Translations under genes and position numbers: made by a program
Shown: positions 32,595-40,628 of the stretch, piece after piece
Layout: the number at the start of each line of letters is the position of its first letter
How positions within the stretch are numbered: the first letter of the stretch is position 1
Assembly (NCBI RefSeq): GCF_020421205.1
Contig: NZ_JAIZZH010000008.1
Location: forward strand, 35,254-99,253
DNA length: 64,000 nt
From: Hymenobacter pini
Lineage (GTDB): Bacteria; Bacteroidota; Bacteroidia; Cytophagales; Hymenobacteraceae
Direction: 5' to 3'
The notes under the pieces: generated by a model
What the model saw: the letters and a program-made list of their open reading frames with translations, nothing else
Told to the model about the DNA's origin: nothing
The model's database searches: none

Positions 32595-33910
32595 CACCTG
32601 TAAATACCGCGACCATTTCTATTTGGGGCCAGCCGGTTGGGGCCGTGCTGTGGGACGACAGACGCCGAATTGGCTCTTTCGAATACGAGCCCGCTTTCGT
32701 GCGCACGGGGTTGGAACTGGCTCCGCTAACGATGCCCCTGCCGCAAAGGCGGCAGCGAGGTATCTTCTCGTTCCCGGTCCTGAACCGGGACACGTACCAT
32801 GGCCTGCCCGGGCTGCTCGCCGACAGCCTGCCTGACCGGTACGGGCGCCAGCTCATTGATGCCTGGCTGGCTTCCCAAGGTAGGGATGCGGCCTCCTTTA
32901 CACCCATTGAGCATTTATGCTACCTCGGCCACCGCGGCATGGGCGCGCTGGTATACGAGCCGGCCTCGCAGCCCGCGCTCGAAAAAGGAACTTCCCTTGA
33001 TGTGGCCGAATTGGTGCGATTTGCCCGGGAGGTTTTGACCAACAAGGAAGGGCTGCAGACGTCGCTGGCCGGCAATGCCGCCGCCGGTTTGGCGGAAATT
33101 ATCAGTGTTGGCACCTCGGCCGGCGGGGCCCGCGCCAAGGCCGTCATTGCCTATAATGCCAGCACCGAGGAAGTGCGTTCCGGGCAGGTCGATGCGCCCG
33201 AGGGGTTTGAGCATTGGCTGCTCAAACTGGATGGAGTCACCAACGCCAGCCTGGGTGACCCGGCGGGATACGGCCGGATTGAATATGCCTATTACCTGAT
33301 GGCCCAGCAAGCGGGCCTACACATGACCCAGTGCCGGCTGCTGGAAGAAAACGGCCGGGCACACTTCATGACGCGGCGGTTTGACCGGGTGGGAGGCAGC
33401 GAGCGGCTGCATATGCAAACCCTTTGCGGACTGGCCCATTTCGACTACAATCAGCCCGGGCTGTATACATATGAGCAGGCTTTTCAAGTGCTGCTACGCC
33501 TGCGATTACCACATCCGGCCGTCGAGGAACTGTATCGGCGCATGGTGTTCAACGTAGTGGCCCGCAACCAGGACGACCATACCAAGAATATTTCTTTCCT
33601 GATGGACCCGCAAGGAAAGTGGAGTTTGTCGCCAGCGTACGATGTGACGTATTCCTACAACCCAACGGGAGACTGGTCGAGCCAGCATCAGATGTCACTG
33701 GCCGGTAAGAGGGACAACTTTTCGGATGATGATTTTCTGGAACTGGCCAAGAAGGTGCAGGTGAAGAAGCCGCGGGAGATAATGCAGCAGGTAACAGAAG
33801 CCGTAGCGAACTGGCCCCGGTTTGCGGCAGAGGCGGGCATACCGGAAAAACAAAGCGCCGCCATTGCGTCGACGCACCGACTCGAGTTGTTTAAGGGTAT
33901 TACGGCGTGA
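32591..33910 (+). CDS. hipA: HipA-family toxin kinase
   Basis: 439 aa, the typical HipA size. It has the N-terminal couple_hipA region (LWDDRRRIGSFEYEP), the HipA signature GLPGLLADSLPDRYGR and, in the C-terminal kinase lobe, NQDDHTKNISF with the catalytic Asp at about 328-329 and SPAYDVTYS. Known members phosphorylate tRNA synthetases such as GltX and cause dormancy. All core motifs are present, so the toxin is likely active. As part of a mobile element it may serve stability or phage defence. Confidence 0.92.
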   Translation: MTPVNTATISIWGQPVGAVLWDDRRRIGSFEYEPAFVRTGLELAPLTMPLPQRRQRGIFSFPVLNRDTYHGLPGLLADSLPDRYGRQLIDAWLASQGRDAASFTPIEHLCYLGHRGMGALVYEPASQPALEKGTSLDVAELVRFAREVLTNKEGLQTSLAGNAAAGLAEIISVGTSAGGARAKAVIAYNASTEEVRSGQVDAPEGFEHWLLKLDGVTNASLGDPAGYGRIEYAYYLMAQQAGLHMTQCRLLEENGRAHFMTRRFDRVGGSERLHMQTLCGLAHFDYNQPGLYTYEQAFQVLLRLRLPHPAVEELYRRMVFNVVARNQDDHTKNISFLMDPQGKWSLSPAYDVTYSYNPTGDWSSQHQMSLAGKRDNFSDDDFLELAKKVQVKKPREIMQQVTEAVANWPRFAAEAGIPEKQSAAIASTHRLELFKGITA

Positions 33911-34001
33911 CCGGTTGGTGACTTGGCTCGGGCTTTCAAATCAACTGGCTGCTCAACGCTTCGCTAACATGGTTGTGCTTCACTTAGGCCTCTGGATTTG
34001 A

Positions 34002-34064
34002 CTACATCATCAGATGGGCGTATTCTAAGGTGCGAAAGTCCTGCTCGTGGGTGTGCAGGGTCAT
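34002..34064 (-). pseudogene. Remnant of an AbiEii toxin gene start
   Basis: A 20-codon frame starts at the ATG at 34064, overlapping the AbiEi stop as ATGA, and reads MTLHTHEQDFRTLEY before a stop at 34002. The ATGA coupling and the LHT...F start match the N-terminus of AbiEii nucleotidyltransferase toxins, which normally follow AbiEi with this overlap. The rest of the toxin gene is absent; the next gene on the other side (hipA) ends at 33910. I infer a deletion that removed the toxin. Confidence 0.5.
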
Positions 34065-34810
34065 CGGATTTGCCATTGCGCGCGGTTGGGTAAGGCCTGT
34101 TCGGACAAACCAAGCTTATAAGTGGATAAGGGATTCAGGCTGGCTTTCAGCTTGGTGGCTAGCTTAACTTCACCCAGCCCTTCCAGCAGGGCCCCCAGCA
34201 GGGCGCGCGTGGCCGGGTTGTAGTCCTGCGCCAGGCGAACCAGAGCGGCCTGCTCAGTCGGCAGGAGTTGTTTTATCTGCTCGCGCAGGCGCAGCAGGGC
34301 CGCAGCCGGCGTGGTGTCGGGCAGGCGCTTAATCTGCCGCAAAGCGTCGAGCAGCTGGCAGAGCGGGACTTCTTCCAGCTTCACATCGGCCCGGCTGCGC
34401 ACGAAGCGTACGCGCACGTTGCCGACTTTCTTCGGCCGCCCCGGCCGGGAGGTGGCAATCTGAATTTCCTGTGGCACCTGCGTGGTCAGCCCCAAGCGGT
34501 TAAAGGCCGCGACGCCGGTAGGGTAGCCCCGCAGCTTCTTGCTGGGCGTTTGCAGCAGCACCTGCAGCACCTGTTGCTCGGAAACCGGGACCGGGCCGAA
34601 CCGACTCTGCAGGGGGAAGCGGTACGTGCCTTTCGTGACCTGCTGCACCACGCCTGCCTGGCGCAGCCGGCTCAGGTTCACGGCCACCGTGCCCGGCGCA
34701 ATGCCCAGGCTGGCAAAGTCCCGGTAGCGCACGAGGGCACCCGGCTCCAGCTGTTGCAAGCGGTTGAGAATTTTCTGGCGGGCGGTCGTGGATTTGGGCG
34801 CTTTTTCCAT
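34061..34810 (-). CDS. abiEi: AbiEi-family antitoxin / DUF6088 protein without its toxin
   Basis: 249 aa. The N-terminal winged helix (about 10-65, with FASLGIAPGTVAVNLSRLRQ and GTYRFP) is followed by the AbiEi core GYPTGVAAFNRLGLTTQVP and a C-terminal part with RVRFVRSRADV. Type IV antitoxins of this family repress their own promoter and oppose AbiEii. Here only a 20-codon stump of abiEii follows, so the gene is an orphan, perhaps an anti-addiction factor or regulator. Confidence 0.75.
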   Translation of the reverse strand: MEKAPKSTTARQKILNRLQQLEPGALVRYRDFASLGIAPGTVAVNLSRLRQAGVVQQVTKGTYRFPLQSRFGPVPVSEQQVLQVLLQTPSKKLRGYPTGVAAFNRLGLTTQVPQEIQIATSRPGRPKKVGNVRVRFVRSRADVKLEEVPLCQLLDALRQIKRLPDTTPAAALLRLREQIKQLLPTEQAALVRLAQDYNPATRALLGALLEGLGEVKLATKLKASLNPLSTYKLGLSEQALPNRAQWQIR

Positions 34811-35437
34811 CTGCTACGGCCGGTAAAGAAACGCTAATTGTAAAGTTTTTTTGCTGCAAAACATTACAAATCATACGTCGTGTTATGTCAGAATCGTGGA
34901 GTAATACTGTCAAAGTGTTATAATCCTCACACAAATTGAATAAGGGCTGCCAGGGTAGTCGCCGCAGCTCGCACGTTAGATGTGAACTAGGCTTTGCGCT
35001 TGCCCCTCTGTGAGAGCGAGCTGCCCGCGCCGGTGGTTCGTGGAACTGGGCCAGCCTCTAGCTCATGTAACCGCTAACCCAGAGCAATAAGCAAAGGCAA
35101 GTGTATCCCATGCGCTTATGCTGACCCACCTAAGCAAAATTTTCCTGCGCCGAAAAATCGATGGTATAATTTGTAGCCAATCACCAAGTTGGGCGAACCG
35201 ACGGGCTGACAAAAGCTACTTCGCCCTTTTGTTGACCAAGCCGTACAGGAAGTAAAAAGCTGACTTCCTGACGGTCAGTGTCAGGTAAGATGCAAGCTTT
35301 GCCACTAGAAAGCGGTCAAAATGGCTGTTTCGAGGCAGGTTACCTTGAAATGCTAATGAAATAAGAAAATTGGCTAAATAATTGAGCTGTTTTCGGCGCA
35401 AAACGGCTCGTGTGAGTTCGTTGTAAGCAGTCTGCCT
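34811..35437. other. AT-richer intergenic region without a recognised gene
   Basis: 627 bp between the AbiEi gene and the divergent CBASS operon. It must hold both promoters. A small inverted pair CCTGAC / GTCAGG lies at 35267-35285. A 61-codon frame on the minus strand at 35216-35401 has no start context or family likeness, so I do not call it. No exact -7 box was found close to the CBASS start. Confidence 0.5.
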
Positions 35438-36406
35438 ATGGAATTAACCAATACTCGTCTTTTCAACTTTATTGACCGAATCAAGCTGCCCCGGGATAGT
35501 ATGGGGAAGTATCGTGACCAGGTAAACAACCTGCAGGAAAAGCTCGCGGATAAAATTAAGAACGATGACCGCACCGGAGTTAAGGTTTCCGGCTACCGGA
35601 TTGCAGGCTCCTGGGCCAAACACACCATCCTTCGGGCAACAGGACTTAACCCCATTGATATTGACTTGGTGCTGTTCGTTTCAGGCGATGAGTCCTTGCG
35701 AGACGATGTGGGGAAGCTACATGATTTCGTGGTGTCTTATCTGGAGGAGATATACCCCACAAAGGATATTGCGAAGGATGTGGATGCCGAGGGCAAGACG
35801 AAGGCTATTACCATCAAGTTCGTGGGCACGGGCCTGCACGTGGACATCGTACCCGTGGTTCCGCTCGACAAGCCAGCTGGCTACGTGTGGCAACCCGAAC
35901 GCGGCGGCGGCGGCCGGTACCATACCAGCGTAACTGGTCAATTGGACGCCGCGAAAACGTGGAGGGGCAACAATGCTTCGTACACCTCCATCGTTCGAGC
36001 CGCCAAGCATTGGCGCAATCACCAAGAACTGGACCTGCTGTCTTCCTTCACAATAGAGCTTATCGTGGCCTATCTGGAAGAGCATGAAGGAGTAAGTACC
36101 AACATTGAGCACGGGTTGTTGCGCTTCTTCCGCTTTCTGAGTGATGCCACCTTTCCGGTTATCTCTTTCCCCCAGGCCATCCATAGCGTGCCAAGCACCT
36201 TTTCCAATCCAGTGTTTATCGCTGACCCGACGAACAACGAAAATAATGCGGCCAGCAAACTGACCAAAGTAGGTTGGGATGAGGTGCGCAGCAAGGCGTT
36301 AGAAGCGTACGAAACCATCCATATCGCCCGTACTATGTCGGATTTAGACAGCACCGTCGATGAGTGGAAACAAGCATTCGGTCCTAAGTTCAACGTCGAA
36401 GCCTAA
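35438..36406 (+). CDS. cdnC: CD-NTase (CBASS oligonucleotide cyclase)
   Basis: 322 aa. The nucleotidyltransferase core is clear: GSWAKHT with G57-S58, then IDIDLVLF giving D74 and D76, and HVDIVPVV with D136. The C-terminal half is helical (OAS1-C-like). In CBASS these enzymes make a cyclic oligonucleotide when phage is sensed. The following HORMA and TRIP13 genes place it in a type III system; these often make cAAA-type signals, but the product cannot be read here. The gene symbol follows the HORMA-associated clade and is tentative. Confidence 0.87.
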   Translation: MELTNTRLFNFIDRIKLPRDSMGKYRDQVNNLQEKLADKIKNDDRTGVKVSGYRIAGSWAKHTILRATGLNPIDIDLVLFVSGDESLRDDVGKLHDFVVSYLEEIYPTKDIAKDVDAEGKTKAITIKFVGTGLHVDIVPVVPLDKPAGYVWQPERGGGGRYHTSVTGQLDAAKTWRGNNASYTSIVRAAKHWRNHQELDLLSSFTIELIVAYLEEHEGVSTNIEHGLLRFFRFLSDATFPVISFPQAIHSVPSTFSNPVFIADPTNNENNAASKLTKVGWDEVRSKALEAYETIHIARTMSDLDSTVDEWKQAFGPKFNVEA

Positions 36407-36414
36407 GCACCATA

Positions 36415-36918
36415 ATGAGTACCTACACGCAAACCACAACGCGCACCACCACGGATGTTCAAAAAACCTTTCAAGGGTTTAAAGCGGACCTAGGCATGAT
36501 TGCCATGCGCACGAGCAAGTGGACCCAGGCGCAGGTAGACTTCTACTTCCATGACGTGCTGAAGCTGGCAGAAAATTCGTACCTGAGGCGCGTGGATATC
36601 ATTCTCCACAATAGCTTGACTGGTGACCCTATCCGAGTAGCCACGTATACCGTCAACAACGAGGGCACGGCTATGGATGGCGGGCGCGCTGGCGGTAACG
36701 ACTGGCCTAATCTGGCCAATACGCACCTATCCTTGCTGCTGCATTATACGTCGGAATGGAGCAAGCTCACGCCGACGCAGCAGAGCGACTTTGAAGGTAA
36801 GCTAAATGGTGCTTGGTCGCCTTCCTCCATCAACAGCAGCTACCCCCACCTGACGCGGGAAGCGGCTCAGCTTTACGCCACCAACGGGTACGAACTCCAA
36901 AAGCAAAACCTGAAGTAA
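36415..36918 (+). CDS. cap7: Bacterial HORMA-domain protein (CBASS Cap7-type)
   Basis: 167 aa, 8 bp after the cyclase gene. The sequence has the bacterial HORMA family pattern: a Thr-rich N-terminus, FKADLGMIAMRTSKW, YLRRVDIILHN, and the C-terminal safety-belt region with WSPSSINSSY and a final TNGYELQKQNLK. HORMA proteins bind peptide ligands from phage and activate the partner CD-NTase. There is one HORMA gene, as in the single-HORMA type III systems. Confidence 0.85.
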   Translation: MSTYTQTTTRTTTDVQKTFQGFKADLGMIAMRTSKWTQAQVDFYFHDVLKLAENSYLRRVDIILHNSLTGDPIRVATYTVNNEGTAMDGGRAGGNDWPNLANTHLSLLLHYTSEWSKLTPTQQSDFEGKLNGAWSPSSINSSYPHLTREAAQLYATNGYELQKQNLK

Positions 36919-37809
36919 ATGTCTTCTTCTACGATTTTTGACAGTACGCTAGAGCTTCCTACGCAGGAACTGGTCGACCGGGCCCAAACGCTCATCGGCT
37001 TTGACGACCGGTTTACCCAAGTGCATTTCAACCTAAAGCTGCTGCTCGACCCCGAGGGGCTCAGCACTTGGAGCAAGAAGCACCACCAGCGGGAGTTACC
37101 TATTATTCGTTCGCTCACGGACCGGCACCCGCTTATCATTCTGGAGGGTGATGCAGGTACTGGCAAGACCGTGTCGGCTGAGGTCATTGCCAATAAAATG
37201 TTGGTAGAACTCAATAAAACCGGCTACTTCATGAAGCTTAGCACCCGGGTGCGTGGCGATGGCGTGCATGGGCAAATGGCCAAGCTGGTCAACCAGGCTT
37301 TTGAAGAGTTGAAGAAGGTGGCGGGCCAAAAACGCATTGCATTCTTATTCATCGACGAAGCCGATGCTATTGCCACCACCCGTGCCACCGCACAGATGCA
37401 CCAGGAGGAAAAAGCGGCGGTGAACACGTTGATTCAGAAAATTGACGAAACCCGGGAACTAGCTGGTCGAGCCATCGTTTTTCTCGCTACCAACCGCTTA
37501 CACTTTCTGGACGAAGCCATTGTGCGGCGGGCGGCGGTAGTGATGAAATTTGACCGTCCGACGGAGGAAGAGCGCAAAGCATTGCTCAAGCAGGAACTGG
37601 CCGGCGTGCCGCTATCGGCGAAAGAACTGGATGAGTTGGTGGCTCTCACTGACGCCGCCAAGAACGGCGGCGTTGGGTACTCTTTCTCCGACCTGCGGTT
37701 GCGTTTCCTGCCTGCCGCCGTAGCGTTAGCTTACCCAGATAAACCGCTGGGTTACGAGGTTTTACGGCAAGCTTTGACCCAAGTCCGCCCGAGTCCTCAA
37801 ATCAGGTAG
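36919..37809 (+). CDS. cap6: TRIP13-like AAA+ ATPase (CBASS Cap6-type)
   Basis: 296 aa, starting directly after the HORMA stop codon. Walker A GDAGTGKT is at 77-84, Walker B FLFIDEAD at 142-149, and sensor-like FLATNRLHFLDEAIVRRA follows with an Arg pair. This is the Pch2/TRIP13-type remodeller that opens HORMA and switches the cyclase off. The core motifs look intact. Confidence 0.88.
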   Translation: MSSSTIFDSTLELPTQELVDRAQTLIGFDDRFTQVHFNLKLLLDPEGLSTWSKKHHQRELPIIRSLTDRHPLIILEGDAGTGKTVSAEVIANKMLVELNKTGYFMKLSTRVRGDGVHGQMAKLVNQAFEELKKVAGQKRIAFLFIDEADAIATTRATAQMHQEEKAAVNTLIQKIDETRELAGRAIVFLATNRLHFLDEAIVRRAAVVMKFDRPTEEERKALLKQELAGVPLSAKELDELVALTDAAKNGGVGYSFSDLRLRFLPAAVALAYPDKPLGYEVLRQALTQVRPSPQIR

Positions 37810-37815
37810 GCCGGT

Positions 37816-38661
37816 ATGAAACGCATCATTGCGCTGGCGTTGGTCACGGTGTTGAGCGTGGTCGTCGTGTTCCTCATTCAAGTCTACCCGCTGGATAAAA
37901 GTCCATGGGCCGCTCTGGCAGTAAGCATGCTGGTGAACGTCATCACGACGCCGGTATTTGCGGCGATGGTGGAGCTGTTTTTTAATTTCCATCGCCTCCC
38001 GCTTCGAATCAAAACCTTGTGGTATTGGAACAAGGAAGTCCGGATTTCCATCGCGTACCTATTCCGTATTCAGGTAAACGGTAAGTACCTGCTGGTTAAG
38101 AACAGAAAACGCAACTATTACCAGCTCGTGGGCGGCGCCTACAAGGCGTTTGATTCGGCCAAGCCCACTTTCACTAAATACCGGGTGAATCCTGATCGTC
38201 AGTTTACCACCAGCCACGGGGTGGCTAAAAGCGACTTGCGCTTTATGGTGCCGGGCTGGCATGTGCTCAGTATGATTGACTGGTTTAACTCGCAGAAGGA
38301 CCGGGAAACCAGTCAGTGGCGCGAGTTCTGCGAGGAACTGCTTACGACAGGGATTCTCGACAAGCACTTGTTCCGGTACGTGGACTATGCCTACGTTACG
38401 ACTATTCAGACGCCCATGCGCCGCGCCAAGCGTCTTCCTAATCAAGAAATCTTAATTTTTGAGATTTACGATGTGCTACCCACCACGGAACAGCAAGCAG
38501 CTTTGGAGGAACTGTTTGCGGCGGGCGACACCGACCAGGTGAAATGGGCATCCCGAGACTTGATAGAAACGCTCGGTACCGACCACGCCAGTGAAGTCAC
38601 TCCATACGAAATCGGTGCACATACTAAGTGGGCTGTGAACGGCCGCTGGAGTGACGACTGA
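37816..38661 (+). CDS. CBASS effector: two TM helices fused to a SMODS-associated Nudix domain
   Basis: 281 aa, 6 bp after the ATPase gene. Two membrane helices lie at about 4-22 and 32-56. The rest is Nudix-like: KYLLVKNRKRNYYQLVGGAY near 90-109 and a degenerate Nudix box ending in REFCEELLTTGIL (169-181), with the E of REFxEEL retained. This matches the Sa_NUDIX (SMODS-associated) architecture described in nucleotide-signalling islands. It probably senses the cyclase product or breaks a nucleotide at the membrane to kill the infected cell. Mechanism is not established. Confidence 0.72.
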   Translation: MKRIIALALVTVLSVVVVFLIQVYPLDKSPWAALAVSMLVNVITTPVFAAMVELFFNFHRLPLRIKTLWYWNKEVRISIAYLFRIQVNGKYLLVKNRKRNYYQLVGGAYKAFDSAKPTFTKYRVNPDRQFTTSHGVAKSDLRFMVPGWHVLSMIDWFNSQKDRETSQWREFCEELLTTGILDKHLFRYVDYAYVTTIQTPMRRAKRLPNQEILIFEIYDVLPTTEQQAALEELFAAGDTDQVKWASRDLIETLGTDHASEVTPYEIGAHTKWAVNGRWSDD

Positions 38662-38683
38662 TTCAACACCACATCTTTTCCTC

Positions 38684-38980
38684 ATGACTGCCGAAGAGCT
38701 TTACACCAGTGTCATTGCTGACTTAGCGGTGCCATCAATTCATCCGCTACACCAAGCCATCTTAGAAGAATGCTGCGAAAATGCTTTGGCGAATGACCAA
38801 GGAATTACGGGTGCCATCGAGCTTAAAAAAGTGGTACACTTGGCCTTTCTAAGCGCCTTAGCCGCGGCCAAAGGCATCCTCCTGGGCGCCTTGACTGCGG
38901 CGGACGCTGACCAAGCTACGCTACAGTATCGAGGAAGAACTTTCGTGATACCAGCCAACTCTACACTACTGAAAGATTAA
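38684..38980 (+). CDS. Small helical protein of unknown function at the end of the CBASS operon
   Basis: 98 aa from the ATG at 38684 (MTAEELYTSVIADL); the earlier in-frame start overlaps the effector gene. It is mostly helical with an Ala-rich stretch (LAFLSALAAAKGILLGALTAAD) and a short beta-like end. Its stop codon lies within the left arm of the terminator, so it is the last gene of the transcript. No family was recognised. It may be a passenger or an accessory factor. Confidence 0.5.
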   Translation: MTAEELYTSVIADLAVPSIHPLHQAILEECCENALANDQGITGAIELKKVVHLAFLSALAAAKGILLGALTAADADQATLQYRGRTFVIPANSTLLKD

Positions 38981-39021
38981 TCAAACGGTCCGGTTTTACC
39001 CGGACCGTTTGATTAATCTTT
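38972..39021 (+). terminator. Very long perfect hairpin: CBASS operon terminator
   Basis: Arms 38972-38993 and 39000-39021 are perfect 22-bp reverse complements with a 6-base loop TTTTAC. The plus-strand end is TCTTT. The left arm covers the stop codon of the 98-aa gene. The AAAGATT/AATCTTT ends make it work in both directions. Confidence 0.82.
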
Positions 39022-39108
39022 ATCGACTTGTACGTAAAGTATCAAGCGACAACAGCGTTGGCGGGATTATTTCTAGATTACATTTATAGCCGAAATCAAA
39101 ACATCAAA

Positions 39109-39417
39109 ATGAACTTACAATCGATTTTCGACGACATTACCCAAGTGTTTGATGGACAGAATGTGAACGGAGGTTCTGTTGATGTCAACTACATCAAGAA
39201 GTACCCGCATTCAGGCCCTGTCAATCAGCACCCAAATCGGCTTATATCAGAGGTTTATAGAATAGAAGCAGACACTAGTAATTTCATTGTCGTTGATTAC
39301 GAGTGCCGGGACGGACTGAGGACATTCCAAATCAATCCTGATAAAAATACGGTCGATGTCGCTTTGACTGTGAACGGACAAGTAGTAGCTAACAAGTATT
39401 ACTACTGGGAGGACTAA
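39109..39417 (+). CDS. Small hypothetical protein
   Basis: 102 aa from the ATG at 39109 (MNLQSIFDDITQVFDG); the frame extends to a TTG at 39028, which is less likely. The sequence alternates charged and aromatic residues (YRIEADTSNFIVVDYECRD, YYYWED at the end) and looks like a small beta-rich cytosolic protein. It lies between the CBASS terminator and the convergent tra operon. AT-rich codon use differs from tra. The function is unknown. Confidence 0.5.
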   Translation: MNLQSIFDDITQVFDGQNVNGGSVDVNYIKKYPHSGPVNQHPNRLISEVYRIEADTSNFIVVDYECRDGLRTFQINPDKNTVDVALTVNGQVVANKYYYWED

Positions 39418-39465
39418 GACTGGTAAATAAGGTAGCCAAGTCTATACAAGGAAATTAGCTAGGGC

Positions 39466-40620
39466 TTACTGGAAGCCACGTGCCCGGAGCAGGTCGCTGT
39501 TGGAAAGCTTGAGCTTAATATTGCGCCCGCCCCCTTTCTCGTACACCTCGACAACTAGGTTTTTCTGGTCGGGAATGGTGAACTTCTTGAACACAAACAC
39601 CTGCTGGAGCTTGCCGGCGGCTTCAATCTTTTTCAGGTTGCCGTTGTAGACGTAGGTAGGCGTGAGTTCAATGGCTTGCTCGGCCGTGCGCTTGGTTACC
39701 TTCTTGTCCTGGATGTAGAACTTGACGAAATCCACGTCATACGTCACGTTGGAGCGGTTGCGCAGGTGCAGCGGGAAAAACAGGGTTTCCTGCTGGTAGC
39801 CCACGCTGCCCGCGCGCACGCTGAGCTGGTTTTTCGTGTCGCTGGCCGCCGCGCCGCCGCGCGCCAGCGCCTGCTGGGAGTAAGCATCCAGGTTGCCCTG
39901 CGGAATGGGCGTGTTCGACAGGATGGCCTCGCTGCCGGCCTGCGCGGTGGAGTTGGCTGGCGTGCTCAAATCCAGGCTCAATACCTTGGGGTCGTGCTGG
40001 TAGTTGACGACGAACATGTACAGCTTGCCCCCGGAGGTGAGCACGGTCATGTTGGTTTCGGTCAGGCGGTTGCTGGCCGCCTTCACGCGGACAATGTTGT
40101 CGGCACCCGTGGCCTTGGCGGCCAGAATGCCCGAGCTACCCAGGTCGACGTAGGTGACCGGATAGGGAAACACGAGGTGCGTAGTTTTCTGGTCCGAAAC
40201 GTAAAGCGGAAGCACGGGGAGCTTGGCGGGGCCCGCGCTGGGCGCGCCCAGGTCCAGGCCCAGCTGGCGCGGGTTGCGCTGGTAGCCCACCACGAAGGAG
40301 TAGAGCTTGCCGCTGGCCGTCAGCACGGTCATGTTGGTTTCGCTGAAGCCGCTGCCGGCGGCCTTGACCCGTACGATGTTTTCGGAGCCCGTGGCCTTAG
40401 CCGCAATCAGCCCGGCGCTGCCTAAATCGACATAGGTGACCGGGGAGGGAAAGACCAGGTGGGTCGTTTTCTGGTCCGAAACATACAGCGGATACGTCGC
40501 CAACTTCGCCGCGGCCGCTGGGGCCACGGGCCGGGTGCTGGCCAGCGTCGTGGATTGGGCCAGGGCGGGCATTGCGGTCAGGCTGAGGGGCAGGGTGCAG
40601 AGGGCAAGGACGATTCGCAT
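39466..40620 (-). CDS. traN: Conjugal transfer protein TraN (DUF4138) with a duplicated N-terminal domain
   Basis: 384 aa with a signal peptide (residues 1-21). It is the VirB9-like TraN of Bacteroidota transfer systems: the N-terminal module (PLYVSDQKTTHLVFP, VTYVDLGS) and a C-terminal half with DVDFVKFYIQDKKVTKR. The N-terminal module occurs twice, at residues 43-124 and 137-218, about 74 percent identical (61 of 82). Most TraN proteins carry one copy as far as I know. It is the last gene of the tra operon. Confidence 0.88.
   Translation of the reverse strand: MRIVLALCTLPLSLTAMPALAQSTTLASTRPVAPAAAAKLATYPLYVSDQKTTHLVFPSPVTYVDLGSAGLIAAKATGSENIVRVKAAGSGFSETNMTVLTASGKLYSFVVGYQRNPRQLGLDLGAPSAGPAKLPVLPLYVSDQKTTHLVFPYPVTYVDLGSSGILAAKATGADNIVRVKAASNRLTETNMTVLTSGGKLYMFVVNYQHDPKVLSLDLSTPANSTAQAGSEAILSNTPIPQGNLDAYSQQALARGGAAASDTKNQLSVRAGSVGYQQETLFFPLHLRNRSNVTYDVDFVKFYIQDKKVTKRTAEQAIELTPTYVYNGNLKKIEAAGKLQQVFVFKKFTIPDQKNLVVEVYEKGGGRNIKLKLSNSDLLRARGFQ
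39967..40494 (-). repeat. Tandem coding duplication inside traN
   Basis: The segments 40249-40494 and 39967-40212 encode the two 82-residue copies of the TraN N-terminal module, joined by a 12-residue linker. Both keep the PLYVSDQKTTHLVFP and NIVRVKAA motifs. Protein identity near 74 percent shows an old but functional duplication. Confidence 0.8.
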
Positions 40621-40628
40621 AGCGTAGC

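Noticed and set aside
35216..35401. A 61-codon minus-strand frame in the intergenic region before CBASS
   Set aside because: No start context, no family likeness, and low-complexity AT-rich DNA.
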